Source: Bacteroidales bacterium
Lineage (GTDB): Bacteria > Bacteroidota > Bacteroidia > Bacteroidales > VadinHA17
NCBI GenBank assembly: GCA_021371855.1
Contig: JAJFVL010000035.1
Location: 1-64,000, forward strand
Length of the DNA stretch: 64,000 nucleotides
Direction of reading: 5' to 3'
Shown: piece after piece, positions 36,217 through 45,242 of the stretch
Position numbering within the stretch: the first letter of the stretch is position 1
Layout of the letters: each line of letters starts with the position of its first letter
The notes under the pieces: generated by a model
The model's input: only the letters and a program-made list of their open reading frames with translations
Told to the model about the DNA's origin: nothing
Database searches by the model: none
Translations under genes and position numbers: made by a program

Positions 36217-36244
36217 GGGCAAAGGGCAAAGAACATAGGGCAGA
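36217..36244. repeat. heptamer-phased degenerate repeat (GGGCAAA, GGGCAAA, GAACATA, GGGCAGA)
   Basis: Four 7-bp units in register, two identical, in the gap between the two carboxylase genes. Confidence 0.6.
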
Positions 36245-36276
36245 GTATAAGAGTGAATTAACAGAATAATTTAAAT

Positions 36277-37782
36277 ATGAAGATAAAAAGGATATTAATC
36301 GCTAACAGGGGTGAAATTGCAGTCAGGATAATTAAGACCGCCAGAATGATGAATATTGAAACTGTCGTGATTAAAACTGACCTTGAGCCTAATGCGATGT
36401 ATCTTTCATTAGCTGACATAATTTATGATGACACTGAGGAAGCTACTGAGATCCCTGTGTTTCTCAATATCGAAAAGCTGATTGAAATTGCTCATAAAAC
36501 CAAAGCCAATGCTGTCCATCCAGGGTACGGCTTCCTTGCTGAGAACGCATATTTTGCCCAGAAGTGCAATGAGAATAAGTTGATCTTCATTGGTCCTTCT
36601 CCTGATGCAATATATAAAATGGGGAATAAGACTATTGCCCGAAAGATAGCATTGGCAGGAGGAATACCAATGGCAATGGGAAGTGAAGGCAATATATCGA
36701 ATGAAGAAGAAGCAGTAGTGATAGCAGAAAAAATTGGCTACCCTGTTATAATAAAGGCAGCTTCAGGAGGTGGCGGAAGAGGTATGAGGATAGTCAGGAA
36801 ACCTGAAGAGATGGAAAAGATGTTTATCATTGCAAGTAAAGAGGCAGAGAAAGCTTTTAACGATCCCTCTGTATTTATAGAAAAATACATAGAGAATCCA
36901 AAACATATTGAATTTCAAATACTTGGCGACACAAAAGGTAATGTAATTCACCTTGGAGAAAGAGAGTGCTCCATACAAAGGAAACATCAGAAACTTCTCG
37001 AGGAAGCCCCATCAATTGCATTGGATGAAAATCTGAGAAACAGAATGGGGGAAATGGCTGTTCAGATAGCAAAAGCAGTAAATTATCATTCAGCCGGTAC
37101 TGTTGAGTTCCTTCTTGATTCTGAAAGAAATTTCTACTTTATGGAGATGAATACCAGGATACAGGTGGAACACGCAGTAACCGAAACCATAACAGGTATT
37201 GATCTTATTGAACAACAGATACGTATAGCAAATGGTGAAGCATTGATGTTCCGGCAGGAAGATATCAAGCTGAATGGGTGGGCAATAGAATGCAGAATAA
37301 ATGCTGAAGATGTGCAGGCAGGGTTCGCTCCTGCCCCGGGAATAATTGAGAGCTTAAATTTGCCTTCTGACCCATATATAAGGATTGACACAGGAGTGAA
37401 AGCCGGTTCATCAATAGTTGCAAACTACGATTCCATGATAGTTAAACTTATCGTTAAGGGAACTGATCGTAAAAATGCAATAAAGAATTGCAAGATGGCT
37501 CTCGATAAAGTCTGGATAAAAGGAACTAAAACAACTCTTCCGTTTTTCAGGATGCTGGTCCGCCATCAGAAGTTCCAGGATGGTGACTTCACCACGGCGT
37601 TCATCGAGAAGGATATTGAAAAATACTTTTTAAACAGTGAATATGAAGAGATGCTTGCCGCATGGCTGGCAACAAAGTTATTTGTTGAGGAGAATCTGAA
37701 CGATGACAGTATCAGCATCGATTTTAAGAACGGCAAGGATATGAGTCCATGGTTGCTCAATAAAAGAATTAATCAGTTTTAG
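36277..37782 (+). CDS. biotin carboxylase subunit of an acyl-CoA carboxylase
   Basis: 501 residues, ATP-grasp enzyme. KRILIANRGEIAVRIIKTA opens the biotin carboxylase N-domain. NAVHPGYGFLAEN, the glycine-rich KAASGGGGRGMRIV (ATP lid), ERECSIQRKHQKLLEEAPS and MEMNTRIQVEHAVTE (catalytic Glu and Arg) are all intact. It carries no biotin carrier domain; the carrier is the next gene, 14 bp downstream. The 180-bp gap before it contains two heptamer repeat tracts, so the operon is probably continuous but with a repeat-expanded spacer. Confidence 0.93.
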   Translation: MKIKRILIANRGEIAVRIIKTARMMNIETVVIKTDLEPNAMYLSLADIIYDDTEEATEIPVFLNIEKLIEIAHKTKANAVHPGYGFLAENAYFAQKCNENKLIFIGPSPDAIYKMGNKTIARKIALAGGIPMAMGSEGNISNEEEAVVIAEKIGYPVIIKAASGGGGRGMRIVRKPEEMEKMFIIASKEAEKAFNDPSVFIEKYIENPKHIEFQILGDTKGNVIHLGERECSIQRKHQKLLEEAPSIALDENLRNRMGEMAVQIAKAVNYHSAGTVEFLLDSERNFYFMEMNTRIQVEHAVTETITGIDLIEQQIRIANGEALMFRQEDIKLNGWAIECRINAEDVQAGFAPAPGIIESLNLPSDPYIRIDTGVKAGSSIVANYDSMIVKLIVKGTDRKNAIKNCKMALDKVWIKGTKTTLPFFRMLVRHQKFQDGDFTTAFIEKDIEKYFLNSEYEEMLAAWLATKLFVEENLNDDSISIDFKNGKDMSPWLLNKRINQF

Positions 37783-37796
37783 TTAAACATTTCATA

Positions 37797-38324
37797 ATGA
37801 CAAATAATAAACTTCAGGTTAAAAAGCTCTATTCACTTACATCAGAGAAAAAGAAATACAGTTTTTCTCTTCCACTGAAGCATTCAATCAGGATAGGGAA
37901 AAGGGAATATGAAGTAAAATTGAAGTCTGATGAAAAATTCGGTACTTATATTTTATGGAAAAACAGAAAATACCCTGTTGAAATTGTCCGCTCGCGTCAG
38001 AACAAATATGAGATTCTTTTTAACGATATTAGCTATACATTCACTGTAGAGACACCATTCTCACTTCAAAGAATGAAGGTTCTTAATTCAAAAATGGGAA
38101 AGGCAGAAAAAGAAGATATCAAAGCTCCCATGCCAGGAAAAATAATAGATGTACTTGTACGGGAGGGTTCCAGTGTACTCAGGGGAGAACCTGTTGTGAT
38201 TCTCGAAGCGATGAAAATGCAGAATGAGATATTATCGCCCGTTAATGGGGTCGTGACAAAAGTAGTGGCCAGAGTGAATACAAATGTCATGAAAGATGAC
38301 CTGCTGGTTGAGATTAAACTATAA
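37797..38324 (+). CDS. biotin carboxyl carrier protein with N-terminal partner-binding domain
   Basis: 175 residues. The C-terminal ~75 form a biotinyl domain with the biotin attachment site EAMKMQ, Lys140. The APMPGKI and EGSSVLRGEPV strands are typical. The N-terminal ~90 residues are strand-rich, with YEVKLKSDE and KYEILFNDISYTFTV, probably the BT/partner-binding part. It completes the three-subunit carboxylase of 34540-37782. Confidence 0.92.
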   Translation: MTNNKLQVKKLYSLTSEKKKYSFSLPLKHSIRIGKREYEVKLKSDEKFGTYILWKNRKYPVEIVRSRQNKYEILFNDISYTFTVETPFSLQRMKVLNSKMGKAEKEDIKAPMPGKIIDVLVREGSSVLRGEPVVILEAMKMQNEILSPVNGVVTKVVARVNTNVMKDDLLVEIKL

Positions 38325-38557
38325 CACGACTGACGACCCACTACTCACGTCATCCCGACACTTACATTTACAGATATTTCAAATCTTGTCTGAAACAAGT
38401 CATTTGTAAAGTCATTCCTGCCATTGGTAAATTAAATTTCAATTTATTGAGTAATTTTTCCTAACTTTATTCATGTTATATTGAATTTAGATTCATAGTT
38501 CTTTTATTGATGATTCATTCATTGTTTTTATATAGTACTTTTATTTACCAGTTTAAT

Positions 38558-40507
38558 ATGAAAACCTTGAGAATAACATCATTATTGATATTTATATTTC
38601 TGATAACCGGAATATCGGGGGCTGCTTCATCATTCTTTCCATCCGAAATCAACCTTGGTTTTAAGAAGAAGTTTTCTCCCTCAGACGATACATCAAAAGT
38701 TTACCGCTATATCCGGAATGCTTTAAAATCTTCTTTAAAATCACAAAGCATTGATTATGTCAAAACCAATATTGATTCAGCCGAATCTATTTGCCGTGAA
38801 GAAAGAATTGAATTTCCTTCATTGCTGCACTTAGCAAGAGCCGAATATTTCTTTTTGACCGGTGATTTCAGCAATTCCTCACAGGAAGCAACAATTGCGA
38901 TGAAAAAGGCTGAGAGTTCCGGAGAAACCGACGTTCTGATCCATACCATGACTTTTCTTGGCCGCTACAATCACCGCACCGGACTCTTCAGCGAGAGTAT
39001 TGAATATTATTCGAAAAGTATATCCCTGGCTCAGAAACATAAGTTAAGAGGTTATATCCCAGGCAACTATTATCACATTGCTGATGTTTACAATTCGCTG
39101 GGGAATCTTAAGGAATATCGCACCACATTGCAAAAGGTGATTGATGCTTCCAAAGAAGAAAATGATACATCCTATCTGGAAACAGGATATTTCAGGCTTG
39201 GGACCTCATATACTGAAAAAGATCGTAATTACAAAAGTGCTGATTCACTACTTAGAAAATGTCTGGAAATTTCGCTGATAAAGAAAGATTCAGGATATAC
39301 AGCTCTTTCATTAGCAAATCTGGGATGGAATTTTTATCTGGAAAAGAAGTACGATCCCTCCATTAAATCATATAATAAATCACTCTCCTATAGCCTCCCA
39401 TCAAAAAGATATTCATTCGCTGCCAATGCATTGGGGAATCTTGGAACTATATATCGTGATTTGGGAAACACTGAAAAATCGATACAATACTATAACAAGT
39501 CAATAGAGCAGGCAAAGAAGGTTGAAGATGTCTATAACCTTTACTGGGTCTATCAGGATATGAGTGAAATGTATCTCAGAAATAAAGATACGGCAAATGC
39601 ATATAAGAGTTATGTACTTTTCAAAAAATATAACGATTCATTTACAAAGGCAACCAGCATTCAGGATCTTTCCAATGCAAAGATAAGATATGAAGCAGAC
39701 ACTCATAATAAGGAGCTTCAATTGCTTTCATTGAGAGTTAAAAACCAACGAATCCTGATTTATGGTTATACGGGTCTTTTTATTTTAAGCCTTGCCATTC
39801 TTATCCTTCTGCTAAGCAGGGCTAAGATAAATGCCAAACGTCGTATAAGCGAAATGAACCAGAAAATATCTGAAGTAACCCAGGCAAACCTGAGACAACA
39901 GATGAACCCGCATTTTATCTTTAATACCCTTAATTCCATTCAATATTACATGTATCAGCATGATAAACTTGCAACAAACAATTATCTGACAAAGTTTTCA
40001 AGTCTGATGCGGAAAGTGCTTGAAAACTCACAACATACTTCTGTTACTCTTCATGACGAATTGGATGCTCTTAACCTTTATCTTGAGCTTGAGACTATCA
40101 GATTTAAGAATAAGTTCACATATGAAATAAAAGTTGATGAAGAGATTGACACCCTCTTGTATAAGATCCCGACAATGCTTATTCAGCCATATGTGGAAAA
40201 TTCAATTTGCCACGGGCTTATGCCGGCAAAAGGTAAGGGGTATGTCAAAATTAATCTCAAACTTAACAGTGAATGTATCAACTGCACCGTTGAAGATAAC
40301 GGAATAGGAAGGGAAGCTGCAAGAGAGAGAAAAATAGAATGTGAGAATTCCCGCAATTCTCTGGGAACTCAAATCGCTTCTTCGCGTCTGGATCTGGTAA
40401 ATGCACTTTATGGAACAAGCTTGAAAATAGTGTATACTGATCTGAAAAATATTGTAGGGGAACCTTTAGGGACCCGTGTTGAAATTCATATTCCGATTAT
40501 GACATGA
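38558..40507 (+). CDS. TPR-containing sensor histidine kinase (LytS/YpdA type)
   Basis: About 649 residues from the ATG at 38558, which starts a good signal sequence (LRITSLLIFIFLITGISGAAS); a TTG 17 codons upstream is rejected. Residues ~60-370 are tetratricopeptide repeats in the periplasm (e.g. SFAANALGNLGTIYRDLGN). One membrane segment follows (~403-424, ILIYGYTGLFILSLAILILLL). The cytosolic kinase of the His_kinase/HATPase type begins QQMNPHFIFNTLNSIQ, with the phospho-acceptor His, and has an N-box around YVENSICHGL and the G-box EDNGIGRE. Its regulator lies 190 bp downstream behind a duplicated inverted repeat. Confidence 0.92.
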   Translation: MKTLRITSLLIFIFLITGISGAASSFFPSEINLGFKKKFSPSDDTSKVYRYIRNALKSSLKSQSIDYVKTNIDSAESICREERIEFPSLLHLARAEYFFLTGDFSNSSQEATIAMKKAESSGETDVLIHTMTFLGRYNHRTGLFSESIEYYSKSISLAQKHKLRGYIPGNYYHIADVYNSLGNLKEYRTTLQKVIDASKEENDTSYLETGYFRLGTSYTEKDRNYKSADSLLRKCLEISLIKKDSGYTALSLANLGWNFYLEKKYDPSIKSYNKSLSYSLPSKRYSFAANALGNLGTIYRDLGNTEKSIQYYNKSIEQAKKVEDVYNLYWVYQDMSEMYLRNKDTANAYKSYVLFKKYNDSFTKATSIQDLSNAKIRYEADTHNKELQLLSLRVKNQRILIYGYTGLFILSLAILILLLSRAKINAKRRISEMNQKISEVTQANLRQQMNPHFIFNTLNSIQYYMYQHDKLATNNYLTKFSSLMRKVLENSQHTSVTLHDELDALNLYLELETIRFKNKFTYEIKVDEEIDTLLYKIPTMLIQPYVENSICHGLMPAKGKGYVKINLKLNSECINCTVEDNGIGREAARERKIECENSRNSLGTQIASSRLDLVNALYGTSLKIVYTDLKNIVGEPLGTRVEIHIPIMT

Positions 40508-40671
40508 AACCTCCATGTTTTCGAAAAAACAAACAGGAATGAAAATAATTTTCCAACACATGGAGGTTCCATCCGACCCTAATTTAAAAATTATTTACTG
40601 ATGAAACCCACATGATTGAACGCAATCACAAACACGTATAAATATAATTTTTAATCATGTGTGGTTCCATC
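40502..40671 (+). repeat. duplicated inverted repeat between histidine kinase and response regulator genes
   Basis: Two related ~75-nt units lie head to tail, 97 nt apart. Unit 1 (40504-40575) starts ATGAAACC and ends GGTTCCATC, with a perfect 11-bp inverted repeat AACCTCCATGT (40508-40518) / ACATGGAGGTT (40558-40568). Unit 2 (40601-40675) again starts ATGAAACC and ends GGTTCCATC, with CACATGATT (40609-40617) / AATCATGTG (40653-40661). The inner parts differ while stem pairing is kept. Fills nearly the whole intergenic region. Confidence 0.7.
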
Positions 40672-40696
40672 ATACCATTAAAATCAAAATTATATT

Positions 40697-41464
40697 ATGA
40701 TGAAAAATAAATTAGCAACAGTTATTATCGATGATGAGACCGATGCAGTTAATTTCATTGCTTCAATCATTGGGGAATACTGCCCGGCACTTGAAGTAAC
40801 AGGTAAAGCATATAATATTAAGGACGGTATTGAAGTGATAAATGAAAAGAAACCAGGCCTGGTATTTCTTGATGTTGAAATGCCAAACGGAAGCGGTTTT
40901 GATCTGTTGGCCCATTTCCCTGAGAAAAAATTTGACGTGATCTTTATAACTGCTTTTAACCATTATGCAATTAAAGCAATTAAGTTCAGTGCAATTGATT
41001 ACATTCTTAAACCAATAAACATCAAGGAATTTATTGAGTCTGTAAACAAGGTTGTAGAAAAACGCTCTTCTGCTTCAATTACCGGCAATGAAAATTTTGA
41101 AACTCTGCTGGAGAACATCAGGACCACACTTCCAACGAGACTGGTCATTCCCACTTCAGACGGAAAGGAATATCTGAATCCCAAAGATATTATCAGGATT
41201 GAGGCTGACCGCAGTTATTCATGGTTTTTCATCAATGATAAACGCAAGATACTTGTTTCGAAGCACCTTAAGGAATTTCAGGAAATGCTCAATGACAGGA
41301 ACTTTTTCCGTCCCCATAATTCACACCTGATAAACCTCCATTTTGTCAAGAAATTTGTCCGTCTGGACGGAGGTTATATTGAAATGGTTGATGGATCAAA
41401 AATTCCCATATCGAGAAACCGGAAAGATCTGTTTCTTGCTCATATGGCAAGATATACAGAGTAA
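40697..41464 (+). CDS. LytTR-family response regulator
   Basis: 255 residues. The receiver domain (1-~120) has acidic pocket IDDE (11-14), phospho-acceptor Asp59 in FLDVEMPNGSG, the TAFNHYA switch and Lys in YILKPI. The LytTR DNA-binding domain (~150-255) reads EYLNPKDIIRIEADRSYSWFF ... FFRPHNSHLINLHFVKKFVR ... ISRNRKD. It is the partner of the TPR kinase upstream. LytTR proteins bind direct repeats, so the duplicated element at 40502-40671 could be an autoregulatory site. Confidence 0.94.
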   Translation: MMKNKLATVIIDDETDAVNFIASIIGEYCPALEVTGKAYNIKDGIEVINEKKPGLVFLDVEMPNGSGFDLLAHFPEKKFDVIFITAFNHYAIKAIKFSAIDYILKPINIKEFIESVNKVVEKRSSASITGNENFETLLENIRTTLPTRLVIPTSDGKEYLNPKDIIRIEADRSYSWFFINDKRKILVSKHLKEFQEMLNDRNFFRPHNSHLINLHFVKKFVRLDGGYIEMVDGSKIPISRNRKDLFLAHMARYTE

Positions 41465-41493
41465 AAAAACTATATCAAAAGAAGAAAAAGATG

Positions 41494-41550
41494 ACCGCAA
41501 AGATCGCAAAGAGTTTAAACATATTGTCTTAGCTTTGCGTTCTTTGCGGT
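41494..41550. terminator. long inverted repeat between convergent genes
   Basis: ACCGCAAAGATCGCAAAG (41494-41511) and CTTTGCGTTCTTTGCGGT (41533-41550) pair at 17 of 18 positions, with a 21-nt loop. It separates the LytTR gene from the convergent pepD gene and likely stops both transcripts. The GCAAAG units inside each arm are themselves repeated. Confidence 0.65.
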
Positions 41551-41557
41551 TAAATAT

Positions 41558-43018
41558 TTATTTCTTAACAGGTATATTCCTGAGTGTGCCTACAAGAAAA
41601 TCCCAGAATTTTACAACTGACTGAATATTTACTTTCTCATCGGGAGAATGCGGATGTTTTATTGTCGGACCAAATGAGATCATATCGAGGTTCGGATAAA
41701 CACCTCCGAGAATAGCGCATTCAAGACCTGCATGTATGGCTTTAATTTCAGGGGCGGTTTCAAATATATCCTTGTAAATCTTAGTCATGGTTTTCAAAAC
41801 AGGCGACTCCATATTTGGTTTCCATCCAGGGTAGCCGCCGGCAAGAGTTACATTTGCATTGATCAGGTGAAATACTGCAGCAATCTTCCATGCTACTGCT
41901 TCTTTCGAGGAATCAACTGAACTGCGCGTAAGGTTGTATACTTCGAATTTTCCTCCAATGCACCTGACAATTGCAAGGTTATTCGATGTTTCAACCATCC
42001 CTTTCATCGATTGACTCATGCGCTGAACTCCATTTGGGCAGGCAAAAACTGCTCTGATTATCTTGAATTGTTCACCTTTATCCATCACTTTAGCCGGAGT
42101 TGCAGCCTTTTCGAAAATGAACTTCAGATCAGGTTCAGTTTCTGCAAATTCCGATTTGTACATCTTTTCATAGTTTTTTACAAACTTCTCGAAATCCTTT
42201 GCTTTTGCTTCAGCAACAAGGACAACTGAATAAGATTCTCTCGGGATAGCATTTCGCAGATCGCCTCCCGCAGTTTCTGCAAGTCTGATATTAAAATCAG
42301 ACTCTGCCTGCATAAGGAATCTGAACATTAATTTGTTGGAGTTTGCTCTGCCCATGGCGATATCGACTCCAGAATGACCACCCCTGAGACCTTTTGCAAA
42401 TATCTTATAGGCAACCATGCCTTTGGGTGATTTTTCTTCGGCATAATCCTTTGTTATATTAACATCAACGCCTCCGGCACAACCTACACAGAGTTCACCT
42501 TCGTCTTCAGAATCAAGATTCAGAAGAATGTCACCTTTAAGTACTCCTTTTTTAAGTCCGTTCACCCCAGTCATTCCTGTTTCTTCATCAATTGTAAACA
42601 GAGCTTCAAGAGGGCCGTGAGCAATATCTTTCGAGATCAGAATTGCCATTGTGGCTGCAACTCCAATACCATTATCGGCTCCGAGTGTTGTACCGTCTGC
42701 TTTTACCCATTCCCCATCAATAATGGTTTTGATAGGATCTTTTTCAAAATCGTGTTTCTTATCGTTGTTTTTCTGTGGAACCATATCAAGATGTGACTGA
42801 AGTATCACTCCCTGGCGTTTTTCCATTCCTTTAGTGGCTGGTTTCCGTATAATTACATTGCCAACTTTATCTATATTGGTATCAAGTCCATTCTTTTCAC
42901 CAAATTCCTTCATATATTCAGCAAGCTTCTTCTCCTTTTTTGAAGGATGAGGGATCTGTGTAATTTCATTAAAACAGTTCCATAATTGTTTCGGTTCGAG
43001 TTTAAGTATGTCGTTCAT
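41558..43018 (-). CDS. pepD: aminoacyl-histidine dipeptidase PepD (M20 family)
   Basis: 486 residues, the expected length. The M20 metal centre is visible: LQSHLDMVP (His, Asp), GADNGIGVA (bridging Asp), TIDEETGMTG (catalytic and metal Glu), LNLDSEDEGELCVGCAGG, and KGLRGGHSGVDI with the second-domain His. The C-terminal KAIHAGLECAILGG and FGPTIKHPHSPDEKV complete the site. It hydrolyses Xaa-His and other dipeptides in the cytosol. It begins KLEPKQLWNCFNEITQIPHPSKKE, the standard PepD N-terminus. Confidence 0.95.
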   Translation of the reverse strand: MNDILKLEPKQLWNCFNEITQIPHPSKKEKKLAEYMKEFGEKNGLDTNIDKVGNVIIRKPATKGMEKRQGVILQSHLDMVPQKNNDKKHDFEKDPIKTIIDGEWVKADGTTLGADNGIGVAATMAILISKDIAHGPLEALFTIDEETGMTGVNGLKKGVLKGDILLNLDSEDEGELCVGCAGGVDVNITKDYAEEKSPKGMVAYKIFAKGLRGGHSGVDIAMGRANSNKLMFRFLMQAESDFNIRLAETAGGDLRNAIPRESYSVVLVAEAKAKDFEKFVKNYEKMYKSEFAETEPDLKFIFEKAATPAKVMDKGEQFKIIRAVFACPNGVQRMSQSMKGMVETSNNLAIVRCIGGKFEVYNLTRSSVDSSKEAVAWKIAAVFHLINANVTLAGGYPGWKPNMESPVLKTMTKIYKDIFETAPEIKAIHAGLECAILGGVYPNLDMISFGPTIKHPHSPDEKVNIQSVVKFWDFLVGTLRNIPVKK

Positions 43019-43330
43019 CTTTAACTGGTTTTTAATTTAAAAATATCAACAATAAAATTACTATAATTTGGCAATAAAAACAATGAGATAGAATCTGATC
43101 ATGTAGATAAGCTGCGTTAATATTTTTCAAAACTATTCAATTTGAAAATGTAACAAAAACTTAATAATCTATTCCTTTTTAGTTTCGTATCAATACAGTT
43201 ACTTTACAAATATTTAATTCAACTAAATATTTATAATTTAATCAAATGAAAATGAATAACTTATCATCTCAAATAATATCAATAAATTTAAATTTGTCAG
43301 AATTTAAAATTCATTATTAATAGAGGGAAA
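43019..43330. other. 312-bp region between divergent pepD and the PiT gene
   Basis: AT-rich region with the Pho-box candidate at 43149-43166. A degenerate -7 box (TAGTTTCG, 43180-43187) lies 13 nt past it, and a second exact -7 match (TAAATTTG, 43289-43296) lies nearer the gene but without an upstream partner. No coding frame seen. Confidence 0.5.
43149..43166 (+). promoter_or_regulatory. candidate Pho box upstream of the PiT transporter
   Basis: TGTAACA, 4 nt, CTTAATA: two half-sites with 11-bp spacing. The first 17 positions match the site upstream of the porin-pst operon (52781-52797) at 16. A -7-like TAGTTTCG follows 13 nt later. Confidence 0.6.
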
Positions 43331-44320
43331 ATGACATTTCTAATACTAATTATAGGATTAGTTCTGATATTCGACTTTATTAACGGGTTTCACGATTCAG
43401 CTAATTCCATTGCAACCATTGTTTCCACAAGAGTTCTTTCTCCCATAGCAGCTGTGATAATGGCTGCTTTTTGCAATTTTATGGCATTTACAATATTCCC
43501 TTTAAAAGTGGCACATACAATGGGCAATGGGGTAATCAACCCTGATGCTCAGAATATGACGGTTATTGCGTCAGCTCTTGTTGCTGCTATCATCTGGAAT
43601 CTTGCTACATGGTGGTGGGGTCTTCCTTCAAGTTCGTCGCATACACTTGTCGGCGGACTTATTGGCGCTGCCTACGTACATTCGGGGGTAAGTGGTATAA
43701 TATTTTCCGGCGTTCTAAAGATAACTGCTTTTATTGTTATAGCACCTCTCATCGGAATGTTAACTTCCTTCATAATCTCCACAGTAGTAGTCTGGTTATG
43801 CCGAAAGCATTCTCCATCAAATGTTGACAAACTCTTCCGGAGGATACAGATTCTCTCGGCGTCTCTTTTTAGTCTTGGGCACGGTGGCAACGATGCGCAG
43901 AAATCAATGGGTATAATATGGTTAGCTTTAATTTTAAAGGGACTTGCTACTACAGAAGATCCGATTGCATTATGGATAATATTGTCATGCCAATCTGCAA
44001 TTGCTTTGGGTACTCTTTTCGGAGGTTGGAGAATTGTCAAAACAATGGGGCAAAAAATAACCAAGCTTAAACCATTTGAGGGTTTTTGTGCTGAGACTTC
44101 AGGTGCATTGACATTATTTCTGGCAACTCATTTTGGAATTCCTGTAAGTACAACTCACACTATTACCGGAGCAATTATCGGAGTCGGAGCCAGGAAGGGA
44201 GTCTCTGCTGTTAAATGGGGAGTGACAACAAAAATATTCTGGTCATGGGTACTTACAATCCCAATCAGCGCAACCATTGGAGCTGGAATGTATTTCTTTT
44301 TCAACTGGATATTTTTATAA
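43331..44320 (+). CDS. PiT-family inorganic phosphate transporter
   Basis: 329 residues, about ten membrane segments. The two duplicated PiT signatures are present: FDFINGFHDSANSIATIVSTRVLSP at the N-terminus and GHGGNDAQKSMG in the second half, plus GLPSSSSHTLVGGLIGAA and GIPVSTTHTITGAIIGVG. It imports metal-phosphate with protons at the inner membrane. It is followed 41 bp later by a DUF47 (PhoU-like) partner, the common pit arrangement, and is preceded by a candidate Pho box. Confidence 0.94.
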   Translation: MTFLILIIGLVLIFDFINGFHDSANSIATIVSTRVLSPIAAVIMAAFCNFMAFTIFPLKVAHTMGNGVINPDAQNMTVIASALVAAIIWNLATWWWGLPSSSSHTLVGGLIGAAYVHSGVSGIIFSGVLKITAFIVIAPLIGMLTSFIISTVVVWLCRKHSPSNVDKLFRRIQILSASLFSLGHGGNDAQKSMGIIWLALILKGLATTEDPIALWIILSCQSAIALGTLFGGWRIVKTMGQKITKLKPFEGFCAETSGALTLFLATHFGIPVSTTHTITGAIIGVGARKGVSAVKWGVTTKIFWSWVLTIPISATIGAGMYFFFNWIFL

Positions 44321-44361
44321 CAATTTTATAACTTGCCTTGCAATTATTTAAAATATAAAAT

Positions 44362-45012
44362 ATGAATATTGATAAATTTCTTAAATTTTTTGTACCAAAG
44401 GACCATTCCTTCTTTCCCCTTTTTGAAAGCGGTGCCCACAACCTGGTCAAAGCATCAGAGCTTCTTAAAGAACTAATGGCCAGTAAAGGATTTGAAGAAC
44501 ATGAAAAGTTATTTAAAGAAATAAAGGACGTTGAACACATTGGTGATGATCTGACCAATGAAATATATGACCAGCTGAATAAGTCGTTCATAACACCTTT
44601 CGACAGGGAGGATATTCATGAACTGGCATCGAATATTGATGATATAGTTGATTCAATAAATGGTATTGGCCGAAGAATATGCCTTTATAAACCGAAGAAA
44701 ATGATCCCTTTATACGAAGAGATGTCCAAGGTGATCTATGAAGCTGCAAAAGAGATCGAAGCAGCTATTTATTGCCTCAGGGATCCAATAACCAATAAGA
44801 AAAAAATAGCCCAAACATGCGAAAATGTTACGGCAATTGAACATAAGGCCGATGAACTGTATTACGTTGGAATATCTGAGTTGTTTGAAAAAGAGGAGGA
44901 TCCAAAAGAATTGATCAAGAACAATAAGATACTGGAGACACTCGAAAGATGCGTTGATGAAGAGGAAGATGTTACTGACACTCTTAAAGCAATTCTTATA
45001 AAAATGGCATAA
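44362..45012 (+). CDS. DUF47/PhoU-like regulator of the PiT transporter
   Basis: 216 residues, all helical. It matches the TIGR00153/DUF47 family: FVPKDHSFFPLFESGAHNLVKASELL at the start, then EHIGDDLTNEIYDQLNKSFITPFDREDIHELASNIDDIVD with the acidic metal-binding motif repeated as AIEHKADELYY. Known members control or assist the linked PiT permease. Two hairpins follow its stop. Confidence 0.93.
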   Translation: MNIDKFLKFFVPKDHSFFPLFESGAHNLVKASELLKELMASKGFEEHEKLFKEIKDVEHIGDDLTNEIYDQLNKSFITPFDREDIHELASNIDDIVDSINGIGRRICLYKPKKMIPLYEEMSKVIYEAAKEIEAAIYCLRDPITNKKKIAQTCENVTAIEHKADELYYVGISELFEKEEDPKELIKNNKILETLERCVDEEEDVTDTLKAILIKMA

Positions 45013-45018
45013 ATCCCA

Positions 45019-45041
45019 GCGAGGTAAATAATTTACCTCGC
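45019..45041. terminator. perfect hairpin right after the DUF47 gene
   Basis: GCGAGGTAAAT and ATTTACCTCGC are exact inverted copies around one base; the stem would have a small AT loop. No long T-run follows, so it may slow or protect rather than terminate alone. Confidence 0.55.
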
Positions 45042-45085
45042 GCTCTCTAAAAATATTTGTCATTTAGTAAATATCAATCACTATT

Positions 45086-45109
45086 ATGCGCCTCACGGGC
45101 GCATTTTTT
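45086..45109 (+). terminator. rho-independent terminator of the pit-DUF47 transcript
   Basis: ATGCGCC / GGCGCAT 7-bp stem with 5-nt loop, followed by TTTTTT. Ends the transcript 10 nt before the phoU Pho-box candidate. Confidence 0.8.
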
Positions 45110-45119
45110 GTTATAAAAT

Positions 45120-45137
45120 TGTAACAATTAAATAACA
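45120..45137 (+). promoter_or_regulatory. candidate Pho box upstream of phoU
   Basis: TGTAACA, 4 nt, AATAACA: half-sites with 11-bp spacing. An exact -7 box TAACTTTG lies at 45169-45176, 31 nt downstream. Confidence 0.55.
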
Positions 45138-45168
45138 AATACCTGATAGCTATAACATTAAATGAAGT

Positions 45169-45176
45169 TAACTTTG
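45169..45176 (+). promoter_or_regulatory. candidate -7 box for phoU
   Basis: TAACTTTG matches TAnnTTTG exactly; no -33 partner is visible, as expected where an activator such as PhoB replaces it. The ATG follows at 45243. Confidence 0.5.
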
Positions 45177-45242
45177 TATTTGAGTACATTATTATAATTA
45201 ATAATAATTCTAATATCGTAACAGCATAAATTAATATCAGAT

